The notes: generated from the sequence alone by a model not told the origin. DNA of 64,000 nucleotides from Hyphomicrobiaceae bacterium (GCA_021730785.1 JAKFWF010000062.1:143047-207046); one strand, 5' to 3'. Shown: positions 45,840-55,698, counted from the stretch's first letter. Translations and numbers: made by a program.

Positions 45840-47030
45840 ATGACGAGCATCCCCGCCGCTGCCGCGCTTTTGCGCCAGGCGTCTGACCGCAGCAGCATCG
45901 CCTCGTTCATCGTCATGGACGTGATGCGGGCCGCCGCGGCGCGCGAGGCGGCTGGGCACAAGGTCATTCACATGGAAGTAGGCCAGCCCGGCACCGCGGC
46001 GCCGAAAGCGGCTCGCGATGCGGTCAAGCGGGCGCTCGACAGCGACGCGCTCGGCTATACGCTGGCGCTCGGCATGCCAGAGTTGCGCCGCCGGATCGCC
46101 GGCCTCTACCGCACCTGGTACGGCCTTGACCTCGACCCCGCGCGCGTCGTCGTGACCAGCGGATCATCAGCTGCCTTCGTGCTGGGCTTTCTCGCAGCCT
46201 TCGATGCGGGCGCCAAGGTTGGGCTGCCCTCGCCCGGCTACCCCTGCTATCGGCACGTCCTTTCAGCGCTTGGTCAAAAGCCCGTGATCCTGGAGACGAC
46301 GGCTGCAACCCGCTGGATGCCGACGCTCGAACAGATCGAAACAGCGATCACGCGCGATCGCCTCGCCGGCGTCCTGATCGCGAGCCCGGCCAACCCCACC
46401 GGCACCATGCTGGAGCCGGCGCGATTGGCGGCGATCGCCAGCAGTTGCCGGGCACGCGGCGTGTGGTTCATCTCGGACGAGATCTACCACGGGTTGAGTT
46501 ACGGACTGCCCGATCACACGGCACTGCAGTACTCGGATGATGCCATCATCATCAACAGCTTCTCCAAGTATTTCTCCATGACCGGCTGGCGCGTCGGTTG
46601 GATGGTGCTGCCCGAACGGCTGATCGCGCCGGTCGAGCGGCTCGCGCAGAACCTCTATATTTCCCCGCCAGCCATCGCCCAGGTCGCCGCCATCGGCGCG
46701 TTCGACGGCATCGACGAACTGGAAGCGAACAAGCGTGTGTACCGCGCCAACCGGGACGTCCTGCTGGCCGGCTTGCCAGACTGCGGGCTCGACACCTTGG
46801 TGCCGGCCGACGGCGCGTTCTACCTCTACGCCGATATCAGTCGCTTCACCACCGACAGCCTGATCTTCGCCCGCCAGATGCTGGAGGAGACCGGCATCGC
46901 TGCCACCCCCGGCCTCGATTTCGACGAAGCGCGCGGCGGCCGGTACCTGCGCTTCTCCTACTCCGGGACGACCGCCGACATGGCGGACGCGGTGGAACGA
47001 TTGCGTGGGTGGGCGCGCCTGAGTGGTTAG
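45840..47030 (+). CDS. PLP-dependent class I/II aminotransferase
   Basis: A 396-residue fold-type I enzyme. The PLP lysine is in NSFSKYFSMTGWRVGWM, the substrate carboxylate arginine in GGRYLRFSYSGT, and the glycine-rich start HMEVGQPGTAAPKAARDAV matches the family. SGSSAAFVLGFLAAFD binds PLP phosphate. It may be an aspartate- or aromatic-type aminotransferase; substrate cannot be deduced. It converges on the next gene with a 4-bp overlap. Confidence 0.93.
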   Translation: MTSIPAAAALLRQASDRSSIASFIVMDVMRAAAAREAAGHKVIHMEVGQPGTAAPKAARDAVKRALDSDALGYTLALGMPELRRRIAGLYRTWYGLDLDPARVVVTSGSSAAFVLGFLAAFDAGAKVGLPSPGYPCYRHVLSALGQKPVILETTAATRWMPTLEQIETAITRDRLAGVLIASPANPTGTMLEPARLAAIASSCRARGVWFISDEIYHGLSYGLPDHTALQYSDDAIIINSFSKYFSMTGWRVGWMVLPERLIAPVERLAQNLYISPPAIAQVAAIGAFDGIDELEANKRVYRANRDVLLAGLPDCGLDTLVPADGAFYLYADISRFTTDSLIFARQMLEETGIAATPGLDFDEARGGRYLRFSYSGTTADMADAVERLRGWARLSG

Positions 47031-47881
47031 ACGGCGCCCAAGAAGGGCCGCCCCATCAGCGCTTCGGCAAACGTCCAGATCGTGAAGGCGGTGTAGGAGA
47101 TGCTGAACAAGGCGACCGCCGCCAAGCCGGCGCTGGGCGGCAGCAGCCACGCCGCGACCAGCCCGAACAATGGGATCACGTGCATGGCATGCAGTGCGAA
47201 GAAATGGGCGACCCGCAAGTCGCCGACCGTTCGCGCCCAGCCCATCAGTGGCAGCACGGCAGCGCTCGGGCCCTCGGTGCCAACCGAATGTCCCGCACGA
47301 CCGGCCATGTGGCTGGCAACGGCGACGGTGAGCACGAACGTCAGGATCAGGCTCACGCCGACTGACAGCTTGAACACGGGATCGAGCGGGCTTGCCCCAT
47401 CGCGCAGGATAACGACGCCGTACACCAGTGTCGCCGAGGTCAGGAAGATCGCGATCAGTCCCATGACGGGATAGATCGCCGCCAGCACGGGCTGTGTCCT
47501 GTTGTAGTGCGAGGCGACGCCGAAGCCGGCGGCGCCGGCAACCCAGATCATCTCGAGCGCGATCGCCGTCACGACTGCGGCGGCGTAGAGGCGATATCCG
47601 GTCGAGGCGACGACGTCTCGCGGCAGCCAGCCGGCGAACCAGGCGAGCGTCGCCAGATAGACGAGCAGCGAGATTTCGAACTTGAGCGGCTTGATCCAGG
47701 CGTTGGCACCCATGACCATGCGCCGGTCGATCACCATGGCAGCAAGCGTCGGCAGAACGATCAACGCCAGCACCGCTGCTGCCGCGGTAAAAACCGGCTC
47801 GCGCCGGTAGGCCTCCGCAACCAATGCGCCAAAACCTGGCACGTCCTGCAGTCCGCCGCTGAAGACACCCATGGTCCGCAC
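47027..47881 (-). CDS. Multi-pass membrane protein of unknown function
   Basis: A 284-residue protein with about seven hydrophobic helices. ANAWIKPLKFEISLLVYLAT and LRVAHFFALHAMHVIPLFG look like conserved motifs; the histidines of the latter could face a cofactor. I recognise no family with confidence. ATG 47872 is an alternative start. It overlaps the end of the aminotransferase gene by 4 bp on the other strand. Confidence 0.65.
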   Translation of the reverse strand: MRTMGVFSGGLQDVPGFGALVAEAYRREPVFTAAAAVLALIVLPTLAAMVIDRRMVMGANAWIKPLKFEISLLVYLATLAWFAGWLPRDVVASTGYRLYAAAVVTAIALEMIWVAGAAGFGVASHYNRTQPVLAAIYPVMGLIAIFLTSATLVYGVVILRDGASPLDPVFKLSVGVSLILTFVLTVAVASHMAGRAGHSVGTEGPSAAVLPLMGWARTVGDLRVAHFFALHAMHVIPLFGLVAAWLLPPSAGLAAVALFSISYTAFTIWTFAEALMGRPFLGAV

Positions 47882-47964
47882 CTTGTCGAAACCTCGATCT
47901 CGTTACGCCGAACGGCACCCGAGTTTGCTCGAAGCAACAACGCGCGGTGCGACGGCGCTGGATC

Positions 47965-48834
47965 TCAAACCGCGAAAGCGCCGGACGTCGCATAGGCCCA
48001 GTACAGCGCGCGTGCCTTTTGGAACACGGGACCGGGCTGCAGGTTCACATCTTCGATGCGGCCGATCGGCATCACCTTCGAGTAGTTGCCCGACGTGAAC
48101 ACCTCATCGGCGGCGAGGAAGTCGTCAACCTTGAGCGAAACCTCGCGCACCTCGAGGCCATCCTTGCGCAGCAGCTCGATGACGCGCTGACGCGTGATGC
48201 CGTTGAGGAAGGCGCCGGTCGGCGTCGGGGTGCACACCACACCGTCCTTGACCATGAATATGTTGGACGAGGCGGTCTCAGCCACGTTGCCCAGCATGTC
48301 GAGGACGAGCGCGTTGGTGAAGCCGCGCTGTTGGGCATCGCGAATGGCGCGCGCGTTGTTGGGATAGAGCGCGCCGGTCTTGATGTCGGTCGGCGCGGTC
48401 TCGAGCGTCGGCCGGCGGAAGCGCGAAACGGCAAGAGCACCAGCCTTGGGCTCCGGCATCGCGGCTTCGAACAGGCAGAGGCAGAACCGGGTCGAGTCGG
48501 GATCGGGCGTGATGCCATCGACGCCTTCCGCTTCCGCCCAGTACATGGGCTTCACGTAGAGCGGCGTGCCGGTCTTGAACTTCTGCGCGCCCTGGCGCAC
48601 CAGTGCGACGATTTCGGCGTCCGCAATCAGCGGCTTCAGGCCCATCTTGGTGGCCGACTGATTGACGCGGGCGGCGTGCCGATCCATGTCGGGCATGGCG
48701 TTTTCGAATACACGGGCGCCGTCGAATACGCTGGAGGCGAGCCAGGCCGCGTGCGTGCGCGGCCCCATCATCGGCGGATTGCCCTCCTGCCAGCGGCCGT
48801 CAAGGAAGGTCCAGGTCTGCGAGTACCAGGGCAT
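47965..48834 (-). CDS. ilvE: Branched-chain amino acid aminotransferase
   Basis: A 289-residue fold-type IV aminotransferase. The PLP lysine is expected in the APTDIKTGALYPNNARAIRD segment; VFDGARVFE lies near the N-terminus and LGNVAETASSNIFMV carries the catalytic glutamate. It makes valine, leucine and isoleucine from their keto acids. ATG 48834 (MPWYSQTWTFLDGRWQEG) is the family start; the frame is open to 48912. Some relatives use D-amino acids, so the substrate is not certain. Confidence 0.88.
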   Translation of the reverse strand: MPWYSQTWTFLDGRWQEGNPPMMGPRTHAAWLASSVFDGARVFENAMPDMDRHAARVNQSATKMGLKPLIADAEIVALVRQGAQKFKTGTPLYVKPMYWAEAEGVDGITPDPDSTRFCLCLFEAAMPEPKAGALAVSRFRRPTLETAPTDIKTGALYPNNARAIRDAQQRGFTNALVLDMLGNVAETASSNIFMVKDGVVCTPTPTGAFLNGITRQRVIELLRKDGLEVREVSLKVDDFLAADEVFTSGNYSKVMPIGRIEDVNLQPGPVFQKARALYWAYATSGAFAV

Positions 48835-48960
48835 GGGGTCTCTCCAGCGAGGCGACGGCGCGGCTGTTTCTTCGATCAGGATCGGTGCGTTTGTCGGCGA
48901 ACGCAAGATCATCGATCGAGTTTCAGCTGGTCGCGTGCTGCATCACGGGTCGCCAAACGC

Positions 48961-49815
48961 CTAGCGTGCGAAGGCCCTGCTGATCCAGTCGGGCGCAGCG
49001 GATGCGACAGACGCCGCCGAGGGGCGAGGCACCGGCGGGCGCAAGGCGGCCTGGCGCAGCGGGGTGCGGTTTGCTCCTGCAGGGATGGCGTCGCGCAACG
49101 GGGGCAGCGCAGCTGCGGCCACGGCCTTCGGCTCGGCGGCAGCCGTCGGGGCGACCGGACGCGGCGATGCCACGGCCGCTGACGGTGCGTTGGCATAGAA
49201 CATATGCGCGCCGATCTGCTGGATCGGGAGCAGGGCCTGCCGCCACACCGGCCGCAACTCGGCACGGTGGTAGTGGGTCGCCTCAGCCATCTGCGGCAGG
49301 CTCAAGCGCCCGGCGAGCACGTCGTCGGCGACCTGTTGCGCTTGTTCCCACAGCGGACCCGTCAGCACCCTCCGCGACGAGGCCCAGCAGGCAAACGAGA
49401 ATTGGCACTTGGCGCCGCGCTCGATGCCCTGGTTGATGACCGTGCAGATGGTCGGCCGCCACCGCCGCTGGGCAACCCGGTTGAGCACCACCTGCGCCAC
49501 CGCGATTCTGCCCTCGAGCGGCTCGCCGCGTGCCTCGAAGTAGACCGCCCGGGCGAGGCACTGGCGCTCCGTGTCCGGCAGCTGCGCGAACCGGCCGTGA
49601 TGCGGCAGCGCGGGCGGCGGGATCGCGACCTCATCCTCATCGAAAGGCACCCTGACGGGCGCGCGCCGTGCCGCGAGCCGCGGAGCATCATCATCGGTCA
49701 CGATCGATGCCCGCAGTGCCGCATCGGCGATGTGGGTTATGCCGGCAAAGCCGGCGGCGACGATCGCCATGGCACTCAATAGAAGGCGCACACCGCGCCG
49801 GATCGTCTTCATCAC
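48961..49815 (-). CDS. SleB-type cell wall hydrolase
   Basis: A 284-residue protein with an N-terminal signal or anchor (LLLSAMAIVAAGFAGITHIA). The SleB/CwlJ hydrolase domain holds CLARAVYFEARGEPLEGRIA with the catalytic glutamate, QVVLNRVAQRRWRPTICTVI, and a C-terminal part with HYHRAELRP. It cleaves peptidoglycan glycan strands or cross-links during growth. The last 70 residues are Ala/Pro-rich and probably disordered. Confidence 0.85.
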   Translation of the reverse strand: MMKTIRRGVRLLLSAMAIVAAGFAGITHIADAALRASIVTDDDAPRLAARRAPVRVPFDEDEVAIPPPALPHHGRFAQLPDTERQCLARAVYFEARGEPLEGRIAVAQVVLNRVAQRRWRPTICTVINQGIERGAKCQFSFACWASSRRVLTGPLWEQAQQVADDVLAGRLSLPQMAEATHYHRAELRPVWRQALLPIQQIGAHMFYANAPSAAVASPRPVAPTAAAEPKAVAAAALPPLRDAIPAGANRTPLRQAALRPPVPRPSAASVASAAPDWISRAFAR

Positions 49816-49982
49816 TTTCGCAACCCCTGCCAGTACAACTGGACCAAGGGCTACAGTGACTCGTGAGGTGGGTGCGGGGTTGGGATGCGGACGGACAGGT
49901 GGTCAACAGGGACGACGAACCTTACGCACAGTTTGTTCGCGCCACCCTGATGTCGCTGCTGCCAGCGCAACAGGGCGCCCGC

Positions 49983-51452
49983 TCACCCCTTGGCGTAGTT
50001 GGTGACAAAGTCGGTCACAATCCGCACGATGCCGCGGCCGAGCAACTCGTCCATGGCCGTGATGAAGGTATCGACGTCGGCGCGCGCGCAGATCAGCGGC
50101 GGCTCCAGGCGGATAACGTTGCGATTGTACTCGGTGAAGGCGACCAGCACGTTGAAGTCGCGCAACAGGATCGAGCCGATGAAGCCCGACAGCGAGCCCT
50201 TCAGCTTGTCGTCCAGCACCGCCACGGCCTGCTTCAGCATGAAGGGCAGCGTTTCCGAGAAATCCTGGAATTCGACGCCGACCATCAGGCCTTGCCCACG
50301 CACATCCTTGATCAGCTTGGGATACTTCGCCTGCAGAGCTTTCAGGCGCTCGATCAGGTAGGCGCCCTGTTCGGCTGCGTTGTCGATCAGGCCCTCGTCG
50401 TACAGGATGTTGAGGGCCTCGATCGAGGAGATGCAACCCTCGCCGATGCCACCGAACGTCGCCGGGCCATGGATCATGGCGGTCTTCGGCACGCCGTAGG
50501 CCTTCATGTAGACGTCGCGCCGGGCGATCATCGCCGCCATCGCGCATTTGCCGCCGCCGAGCGACTTCGCGAGCGCCGTCACGTCGGGCACCACGCCTGC
50601 GTGCTCAAACGCATAGAACTTGCCCGAGCGGCCGAGACCGCACTGTACTTCGTCGGCGATCCACAGCACCTTGTGCTTGTCGCACAGGGCACGCAGCTCC
50701 TGCCAGAATGATACGGGCGCGGTGTTGATGCCGCCGCCGCCCTGGATCGTCTCGAGGCAGACGATGCCGATCGACTTGTCCGCTTCGAACGCGCGGCGGA
50801 TCGCCTCGATGTCGCCGAACGGCACTTTGACGTTGCGGTTCGAAAGGTCGAAGCTCGCGCGGTAGAGCGCGCCGTCAGTGATGGCCAGCGCTCCCTTGGT
50901 CTTGCCGTGGAACGAGTTCGCTGCATAGAGCACCTTCGAGCGATCCGGCCCCTGGGCCTGCTCGCAGACCTTCAGCGCCGCCTCCATCGCCTCCGAGCCG
51001 GACGAGCCGAGGAACACCATGTCGAGGTCGCCGGGCGAGACCTTGGCCAGATTGTGGGCCAGTGCCGACGCATATTGCGACAGGAACGCCATCGCGATCT
51101 CGTGGCGGTTTTCGTCCTGGAACTTCTTGCGGGCAGCCAGGATGCGGGGATGGTTGTGGCCGAAGGCCAACGACCCGAAGCCGCCGAAAAAGTCGAGAAT
51201 GCGCCGGCCGTCGCGCGTGATGTAGTGCATGCCCTCGGCGGAATCGATGATCACCTTGTGGAAGCCGAGCAGCTTCATGAAGTGCAACTGGCCCGGATTG
51301 AGGTGTGCCGAGAACAGGTCCATGACGCGCTGCTGCGGCAGCGCCTTCGCCTCCTCGACACTGATCAGGGCAGGCTTCGGCAACCGGTTGGCGGTGAGGT
51401 GCGTACCTTCGGGGCCTGCGGTAGCATTCTGGGTCATGTCTTGCGGGCTCAT
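49983..51452 (-). CDS. Class III aminotransferase
   Basis: A 489-residue fold-type I enzyme of the acetylornithine/GABA transaminase family, somewhat longer than usual. The PLP lysine is in DVTALAKSLGGGKCAMAA; LWIADEVQCGLGRSGKFYAF is the characteristic aspartate segment, and LGSSGSEAMEAALKV binds the phosphate. Its neighbours on the same strand are an epimerase and an ArnE-like protein, suggesting synthesis of an amino-containing lipid or sugar modification; an ordinary amine or lysine transaminase is the alternative. Confidence 0.85.
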   Translation of the reverse strand: MSPQDMTQNATAGPEGTHLTANRLPKPALISVEEAKALPQQRVMDLFSAHLNPGQLHFMKLLGFHKVIIDSAEGMHYITRDGRRILDFFGGFGSLAFGHNHPRILAARKKFQDENRHEIAMAFLSQYASALAHNLAKVSPGDLDMVFLGSSGSEAMEAALKVCEQAQGPDRSKVLYAANSFHGKTKGALAITDGALYRASFDLSNRNVKVPFGDIEAIRRAFEADKSIGIVCLETIQGGGGINTAPVSFWQELRALCDKHKVLWIADEVQCGLGRSGKFYAFEHAGVVPDVTALAKSLGGGKCAMAAMIARRDVYMKAYGVPKTAMIHGPATFGGIGEGCISSIEALNILYDEGLIDNAAEQGAYLIERLKALQAKYPKLIKDVRGQGLMVGVEFQDFSETLPFMLKQAVAVLDDKLKGSLSGFIGSILLRDFNVLVAFTEYNRNVIRLEPPLICARADVDTFITAMDELLGRGIVRIVTDFVTNYAKG

Positions 51453-51475
51453 GGCGCTACTCTCGAAGGTTACGA

Positions 51476-52489
51476 TCAGGTGGTCTGCGGCTTGCTCGCG
51501 GCGAGGTGCGCTCGCCCTGCGGATTTCTTGGCGCGGTATTCCTTGTAAGCTGCAATCAGCATGTCATCGTCGCGGTACTTTGGCGCCCAGCCAAGTTCCC
51601 GCTTGGCCTTTGAGCAATCGAGCAGGCACTCTTCGTCGGCGATCAGGTACTGCTCGGGATCCATCAACGGCAGGTTGACGAAGTCCAGCGTGTTGAGGGT
51701 GAACTTCACCAGGAAGCCCGGCGTCGGCACCACCAGCGAGCGGCTGCCGGCCTCCCGCACGAGACGGCGGAGAAGCTCGCGAACGGGCGGCGGCGTATCG
51801 GAGCCAAGGTTGTAGGCTTCGTTCGGCACGCCGGCCTTCCAGGCGAGGGCTGCAGCGGAGGCGCAATCGAACACCGAGACGAACTGGTAAGGGTTGCGCC
51901 CCGATCCGATCATCGGCACCGGCAAATTGAGATCGATCAGCTTGAACAGTTTTTCGAGGATGCCGAGGCGGCCGGGTCCGATGATCAGCCGGGGGCGGAA
52001 GATCGAAATCCGGAACCCCTTGGCGCGATATGTGGCGGCAAGCGTCTCGGTATCGAGCTTGCTCTGACCATAGTGCCCGAGTGGCGCGCAGGCGTGATCC
52101 TCGGTCTGCGGGGTCACGACCGAATGGCCATAGACCATGTCGGTCGTATAGTGCACGAGGCGTTTCGCGCCGGCCTGCTCCATCCACTCCAGGATGTGTT
52201 TCGTCCCGAAATAGTTCACGGGGTAGAAGAAATCGTAGCGCTTGGCCCGCGGCATGATCGGCGACAGCATCTTGGCCGACAGATTGTAGACCATGTCGTC
52301 TGCCTGCAAGCCGATGGCAGCCAGCGTCTCGGGCTTGGTCACGTCGATCGGCACGAACGGCACGCGGGCGTAGACCTCGTGCGCGCTTTTGACAATGTCG
52401 GCGACGATCACGGACTGGCCTTGCGCGTACAGATCGGCTGCCAGGATGTGACCGACGAAGCCGTCGCCGCCGATGATGATGTGGCGCAT
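51476..52489 (-). CDS. NAD-dependent sugar epimerase/dehydratase-like protein
   Basis: A 337-residue extended short-chain dehydrogenase. The cofactor loop is IIIGGDGFVGHIL, with an acidic residue in VIVADIVKS after beta-2, and the active site is YGQSKLDTETLA with YxxxK. It probably epimerises, dehydrates or reduces a nucleotide sugar or a lipid-linked polyol. It overlaps no neighbour but lies 23 bp from the aminotransferase and 10 bp from the ArnE-like gene. Confidence 0.85.
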   Translation of the reverse strand: MRHIIIGGDGFVGHILAADLYAQGQSVIVADIVKSAHEVYARVPFVPIDVTKPETLAAIGLQADDMVYNLSAKMLSPIMPRAKRYDFFYPVNYFGTKHILEWMEQAGAKRLVHYTTDMVYGHSVVTPQTEDHACAPLGHYGQSKLDTETLAATYRAKGFRISIFRPRLIIGPGRLGILEKLFKLIDLNLPVPMIGSGRNPYQFVSVFDCASAAALAWKAGVPNEAYNLGSDTPPPVRELLRRLVREAGSRSLVVPTPGFLVKFTLNTLDFVNLPLMDPEQYLIADEECLLDCSKAKRELGWAPKYRDDDMLIAAYKEYRAKKSAGRAHLAASKPQTT

Positions 52490-52499
52490 GGGGGTTTCC

Positions 52500-52865
52500 T
52501 TAAGAGCGCGAGATCAGAATGGTGCCGAGGCAGATCATGCCAATGCCGGCGACACGCAGGGCGTTCACGTCCTCTTTGAACACGTAGTAGGCGTAGACTG
52601 CGACGACGACGTAGGCGAGGCTCAGGAACGGGTAGGCGAACGACAACTCGACCCGGCTCAACACGACAAGGTGCGACGCCATGCTGATGACGAAGGTCGC
52701 GAGCCCGAGGAATACCCACGGATTGAACACGATGCGAAAGATCGTTTGGAACAATCCCGGTTCGAGCGTCACCGGGCCGAGGCTCAGCATGCCCTTCTTC
52801 AACATGATCTGCGCCGCCGCATTGGTGAGCACGGTGAACAGGATCAGCGGGATGTAGCGCGTCAC
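52500..52865 (-). CDS. ArnE/ArnF-like small membrane transporter subunit
   Basis: A 121-residue protein with four hydrophobic helices, in the SMR/EamA small-transporter group. The opening YIPLILFTVLTNAAAQIMLK and the SFAYPFLSLAYVVVAVYAYY segment match ArnE/ArnF-like proteins, which help flip undecaprenyl-phosphate-linked amino sugars. Its placement directly upstream of a sugar epimerase and an aminotransferase fits such a role, but no ArnT-like transferase is visible. The start at 52865 is clear. Confidence 0.75.
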   Translation of the reverse strand: MTRYIPLILFTVLTNAAAQIMLKKGMLSLGPVTLEPGLFQTIFRIVFNPWVFLGLATFVISMASHLVVLSRVELSFAYPFLSLAYVVVAVYAYYVFKEDVNALRVAGIGMICLGTILISRS

Positions 52866-52958
52866 GGCCGGTTGTTTCCGAGGTTTAAGGTGTGCATCGT
52901 CGAGAGCCTTGTGATGAAGCCCTCGTGCCGCTCTGGCAACTGCGATTCAAAGCTGTCG

Positions 52959-53750
52959 TTACTGCCGAGACAACGACGTGCTGGACCAGCGCTGGCGCAG
53001 CGGTTGCACCACGGCAAGGTCGGCCAGCAGCACCGCGCACTGGGAGTAGCGCGCGGCGAGCCGTCGCGGGTTGGTTGCCAACCGCCACAGCCATTCGGTG
53101 CCGGTGTCCTGCATCACCTTTGGCGCACGGACTTGGGCGCCGGCGATGAAGTCCAAGGCTGCACCGATGCACACGAAACCGCAGCGCACGCCTTGCGCTT
53201 GCGCGCGGGCCGCGAAAATCTCCTGTTTCGGTGCGCCGAGCGCAAGGAAAGCGATCCGCGCACCCGATGCTGCGATGCGTGCAATCGCCGCATCGGCTGC
53301 CGGGCCGGTCGGATCAAAGCCGTGCGGCGGCGCTTCGGTGCCGGCGATATCGATCAGATCATTCGTGTGCGTGGCGAATGCGCGACCGGCCTTGGCCAGC
53401 ACGGTGCCCGTCGATCCGAACAGATAAACTGGGATCTGCCGGCGTGCAGCTTCTTCGACCAGGGGGAGGACGAGATCGGCGCCAGTGGCACGGGACACAT
53501 GCGCACCTTTTTGTCGGGCCAGCCATGCAACCGGTGCACCATCGGCTGTGATAAGCGTCGCCTGACGATAGGCGCTGCGGAACGCCGCGTCCCGCCGCAG
53601 CTTCACGACATGATCGAGATTGAGCGTGAACACCGAAAAGCTTTCGCTGCGGCTGGCTCGGGCTGCGATCGCGGCCACGGCACTGTCGAGATCGGGCACC
53701 GAAATGCCCCAGCCATCGACGTTCGCAGACACATCGGGTGTTAAGTTCAT
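52959..53750 (-). CDS. WecG/TagA/CpsF family glycosyltransferase
   Basis: A 263-residue enzyme of family GT26. LNLDHVVKLRRDAAFRSAYR and TADGAPVAWLAR hold the conserved Asn/Asp residues; YLFGSTGTVL and FLALGAPKQEIFAARAQAQG are further family segments. Members transfer N-acetylmannosaminyl or glucosyl residues onto lipid-linked GlcNAc in surface polymer synthesis. It is divergent from the sugar transferase gene at 54072. Confidence 0.88.
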   Translation of the reverse strand: MNLTPDVSANVDGWGISVPDLDSAVAAIAARASRSESFSVFTLNLDHVVKLRRDAAFRSAYRQATLITADGAPVAWLARQKGAHVSRATGADLVLPLVEEAARRQIPVYLFGSTGTVLAKAGRAFATHTNDLIDIAGTEAPPHGFDPTGPAADAAIARIAASGARIAFLALGAPKQEIFAARAQAQGVRCGFVCIGAALDFIAGAQVRAPKVMQDTGTEWLWRLATNPRRLAARYSQCAVLLADLAVVQPLRQRWSSTSLSRQ

Positions 53751-54071
53751 AGGTTAAGCATCCAACCTAAAGTGTCGTCAAAGTTTACAGTTTTGGGTGA
53801 CAACTGGAGTTGACATATCTTAAGCACACGGTTTAACAGTTTGGCAATCTTTCGCGAGATGCTCCGGCGTCGCACGTGATGTCCGATGGCTCCTCGGAGG
53901 GGCAAGTCCACCAACGGCGACGGTTTCGGTGGTTTGCAAGGATGATGCCGGAGTGGGCCGCAGCGCTGAAGAGTAATTGCGGTCCTTGTCAGGCGGCGAC
54001 CGATTGGTCGGCCAAGTACAAAGTGCGTCCGGTTCAGTAGGTGTCATGTTGCCAAGAGTGCGGGTGAAATT
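53751..54071. other. AT-richer divergent promoter region of the EPS genes
   Basis: About 320 bp between divergent glycan genes, notably richer in A/T than the rest of the window. A plus-strand TTGACA at 53810 with a 17-nt spacer leads to TTAACA at 53833 (a weak -10). The TTAA-rich stretches at 53754-53842 could bind regulators. No credible ORF. Confidence 0.6.
53810..53838 (+). promoter_or_regulatory. Candidate sigma-70-type promoter
   Basis: TTGACA at 53810-53815, a 17-nt spacer, and TTAACA at 53833-53838. The -35 is a perfect consensus; the -10 matches half of TATAAT. It would drive the gene at 54072 with a leader of about 230 nt. This rests on pattern match only. Confidence 0.4.
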
Positions 54072-55553
54072 ATGAGCGGCAAACAGCGAATTGGCGGGCA
54101 GGACCGCGGCATGCCGCGCGGGTTCACGACGGCGCCGGATAATCTTTGGAGCCTCGACTCGGCCGGCGTATCCGTGGTTGCGGGCAGCGTCACGGTGGCA
54201 TCGGTGGTGCTGGTCTGCCTGGCGACGGGCATCGGCTATCACGTGTGGGCCTACGGTGATGTCGGGCCCTACCAGAGCTACCTCGCACTGGGACTGCTGG
54301 TGGCATTCCTCAACGTACTGCCGTTCGTGTTTCGCAATGAACTCGGCCCCGAGCGGTACCTGTCGAGCCAGCCCAAGATCGGACGCACCGTCCTGATCTG
54401 GACCTGGGCGTTTTTCGCGCTCGCCGTCATCGCATTCCTGACCAAGACCACTGCGGCATTCTCGCGCGGGTGGCTCATGCTGTTCTACGTCAGCGGGGCG
54501 TTCGGCCTCGTGCTCCTAGAACTGGCGATGCGATCTGCGATTCGCGCAGCGCTGACCGGGGGGCGCTTGGCCAAGAAGCGCCTCATGCTGATCGGCACGC
54601 CGGACGAGATCCAGCAGTTCGACGAACTGCACAGCAGTGCCGGTTCGACCGTCCGCGTGGTGTGCGAGGCGGTCATCCCGGCATCGATCCTGGGACTGGA
54701 AGGCACTGCGCAACTCACGCAATTGCAAGAGCACATGGACCGGGCGGTGGCCAGCGCGCGGTCGCATCGCGTAGACAGCGTGATCCTGCTGTCGGACTGG
54801 TCGGCGGCGCGGGTGGTCGATCTCAGTGTTGCCACCTTCTCGCAATTGCCGGTGTCGATCCACCTCTATGCCGGCCGCCTCGCCGAACGGTTCCGCGGCC
54901 TGCGCATCGAGCACGTTGGACCGATTGCTGCACTGGCTCTGACCGAGCCGCCGCTGGCGCCGATGCAGGCTTTCGCCAAGCGCACGTTCGATATCGTGGT
55001 GGCGGGTACGGCACTCTTGCTGCTCTCGCCCCTGTTCTCGGTGATCGCCCTCCTCATCAAGTACGACAGCCAAGGCCCGGTCATCTTCTGCCAGCGTCGC
55101 CGGGGCTACAATCAGCGCGAGTTCTGCATCTACAAGTTCCGCAGCATGACCGTGCAGGAAGACGGCGACGTGGTCACCCAGGTCCGGCGCAACGACCCGC
55201 GCGTCACACGCGTTGGCGCGCTGCTGCGTCGCTACAATCTCGACGAACTGCCGCAGCTGTTGAACGTGCTGCAGGGCCAGATGTCGATCGTCGGGCCGCG
55301 CCCGCATGCGGTCGCCCACGATCGGATGTTCGAAAAGCGCATCGAAATGTATCCGCGTCGCCTCAACGTCAGGCCGGGCATCACCGGCTGGGCGCAAGTG
55401 CATGGCCATCGCGGCGAGACTGATACCGACTACAAGATGGCCGCCCGCGTCGAACACGATCTCTACTACATCGACAACTGGTCGCTGCTGCTCGACCTCT
55501 ACATCATGCTCCTCACGGTGGTGTCGCCCAAGACCTATCGGAATGCCGTCTGA
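54072..55553 (+). CDS. Exopolysaccharide polyprenyl glycosylphosphotransferase
   Basis: A 493-residue WbaP/WcaJ-type enzyme. Four N-terminal helices and a soluble Rossmann-like middle region precede the catalytic sugar-transferase domain: KRTFDIVVAGTALLLLSPLF membrane anchor, then IYKFRSMTV, RRYNLDELPQLLNVL, QGQMSIVGPRPHA and LNVRPGITGWAQVHGHRGET. It starts repeat-unit synthesis by placing a hexose-1-phosphate on undecaprenyl phosphate at the inner membrane. Probably works with the glycan genes at both ends of the window. Confidence 0.93.
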   Translation: MSGKQRIGGQDRGMPRGFTTAPDNLWSLDSAGVSVVAGSVTVASVVLVCLATGIGYHVWAYGDVGPYQSYLALGLLVAFLNVLPFVFRNELGPERYLSSQPKIGRTVLIWTWAFFALAVIAFLTKTTAAFSRGWLMLFYVSGAFGLVLLELAMRSAIRAALTGGRLAKKRLMLIGTPDEIQQFDELHSSAGSTVRVVCEAVIPASILGLEGTAQLTQLQEHMDRAVASARSHRVDSVILLSDWSAARVVDLSVATFSQLPVSIHLYAGRLAERFRGLRIEHVGPIAALALTEPPLAPMQAFAKRTFDIVVAGTALLLLSPLFSVIALLIKYDSQGPVIFCQRRRGYNQREFCIYKFRSMTVQEDGDVVTQVRRNDPRVTRVGALLRRYNLDELPQLLNVLQGQMSIVGPRPHAVAHDRMFEKRIEMYPRRLNVRPGITGWAQVHGHRGETDTDYKMAARVEHDLYYIDNWSLLLDLYIMLLTVVSPKTYRNAV

Positions 55554-55698
55554 CATCGCACAGCGGCACTTTGCCGCCATGATACCGCCGCGATGGCCTC
55601 GGAATACTTTGCGATCATGAACGGCGGAACGTTCGCCTGCACTGCCAGTGCAGGCACTATGGCCGCCGCGGACGGGACGCAACCGGGGCACTGGCACC

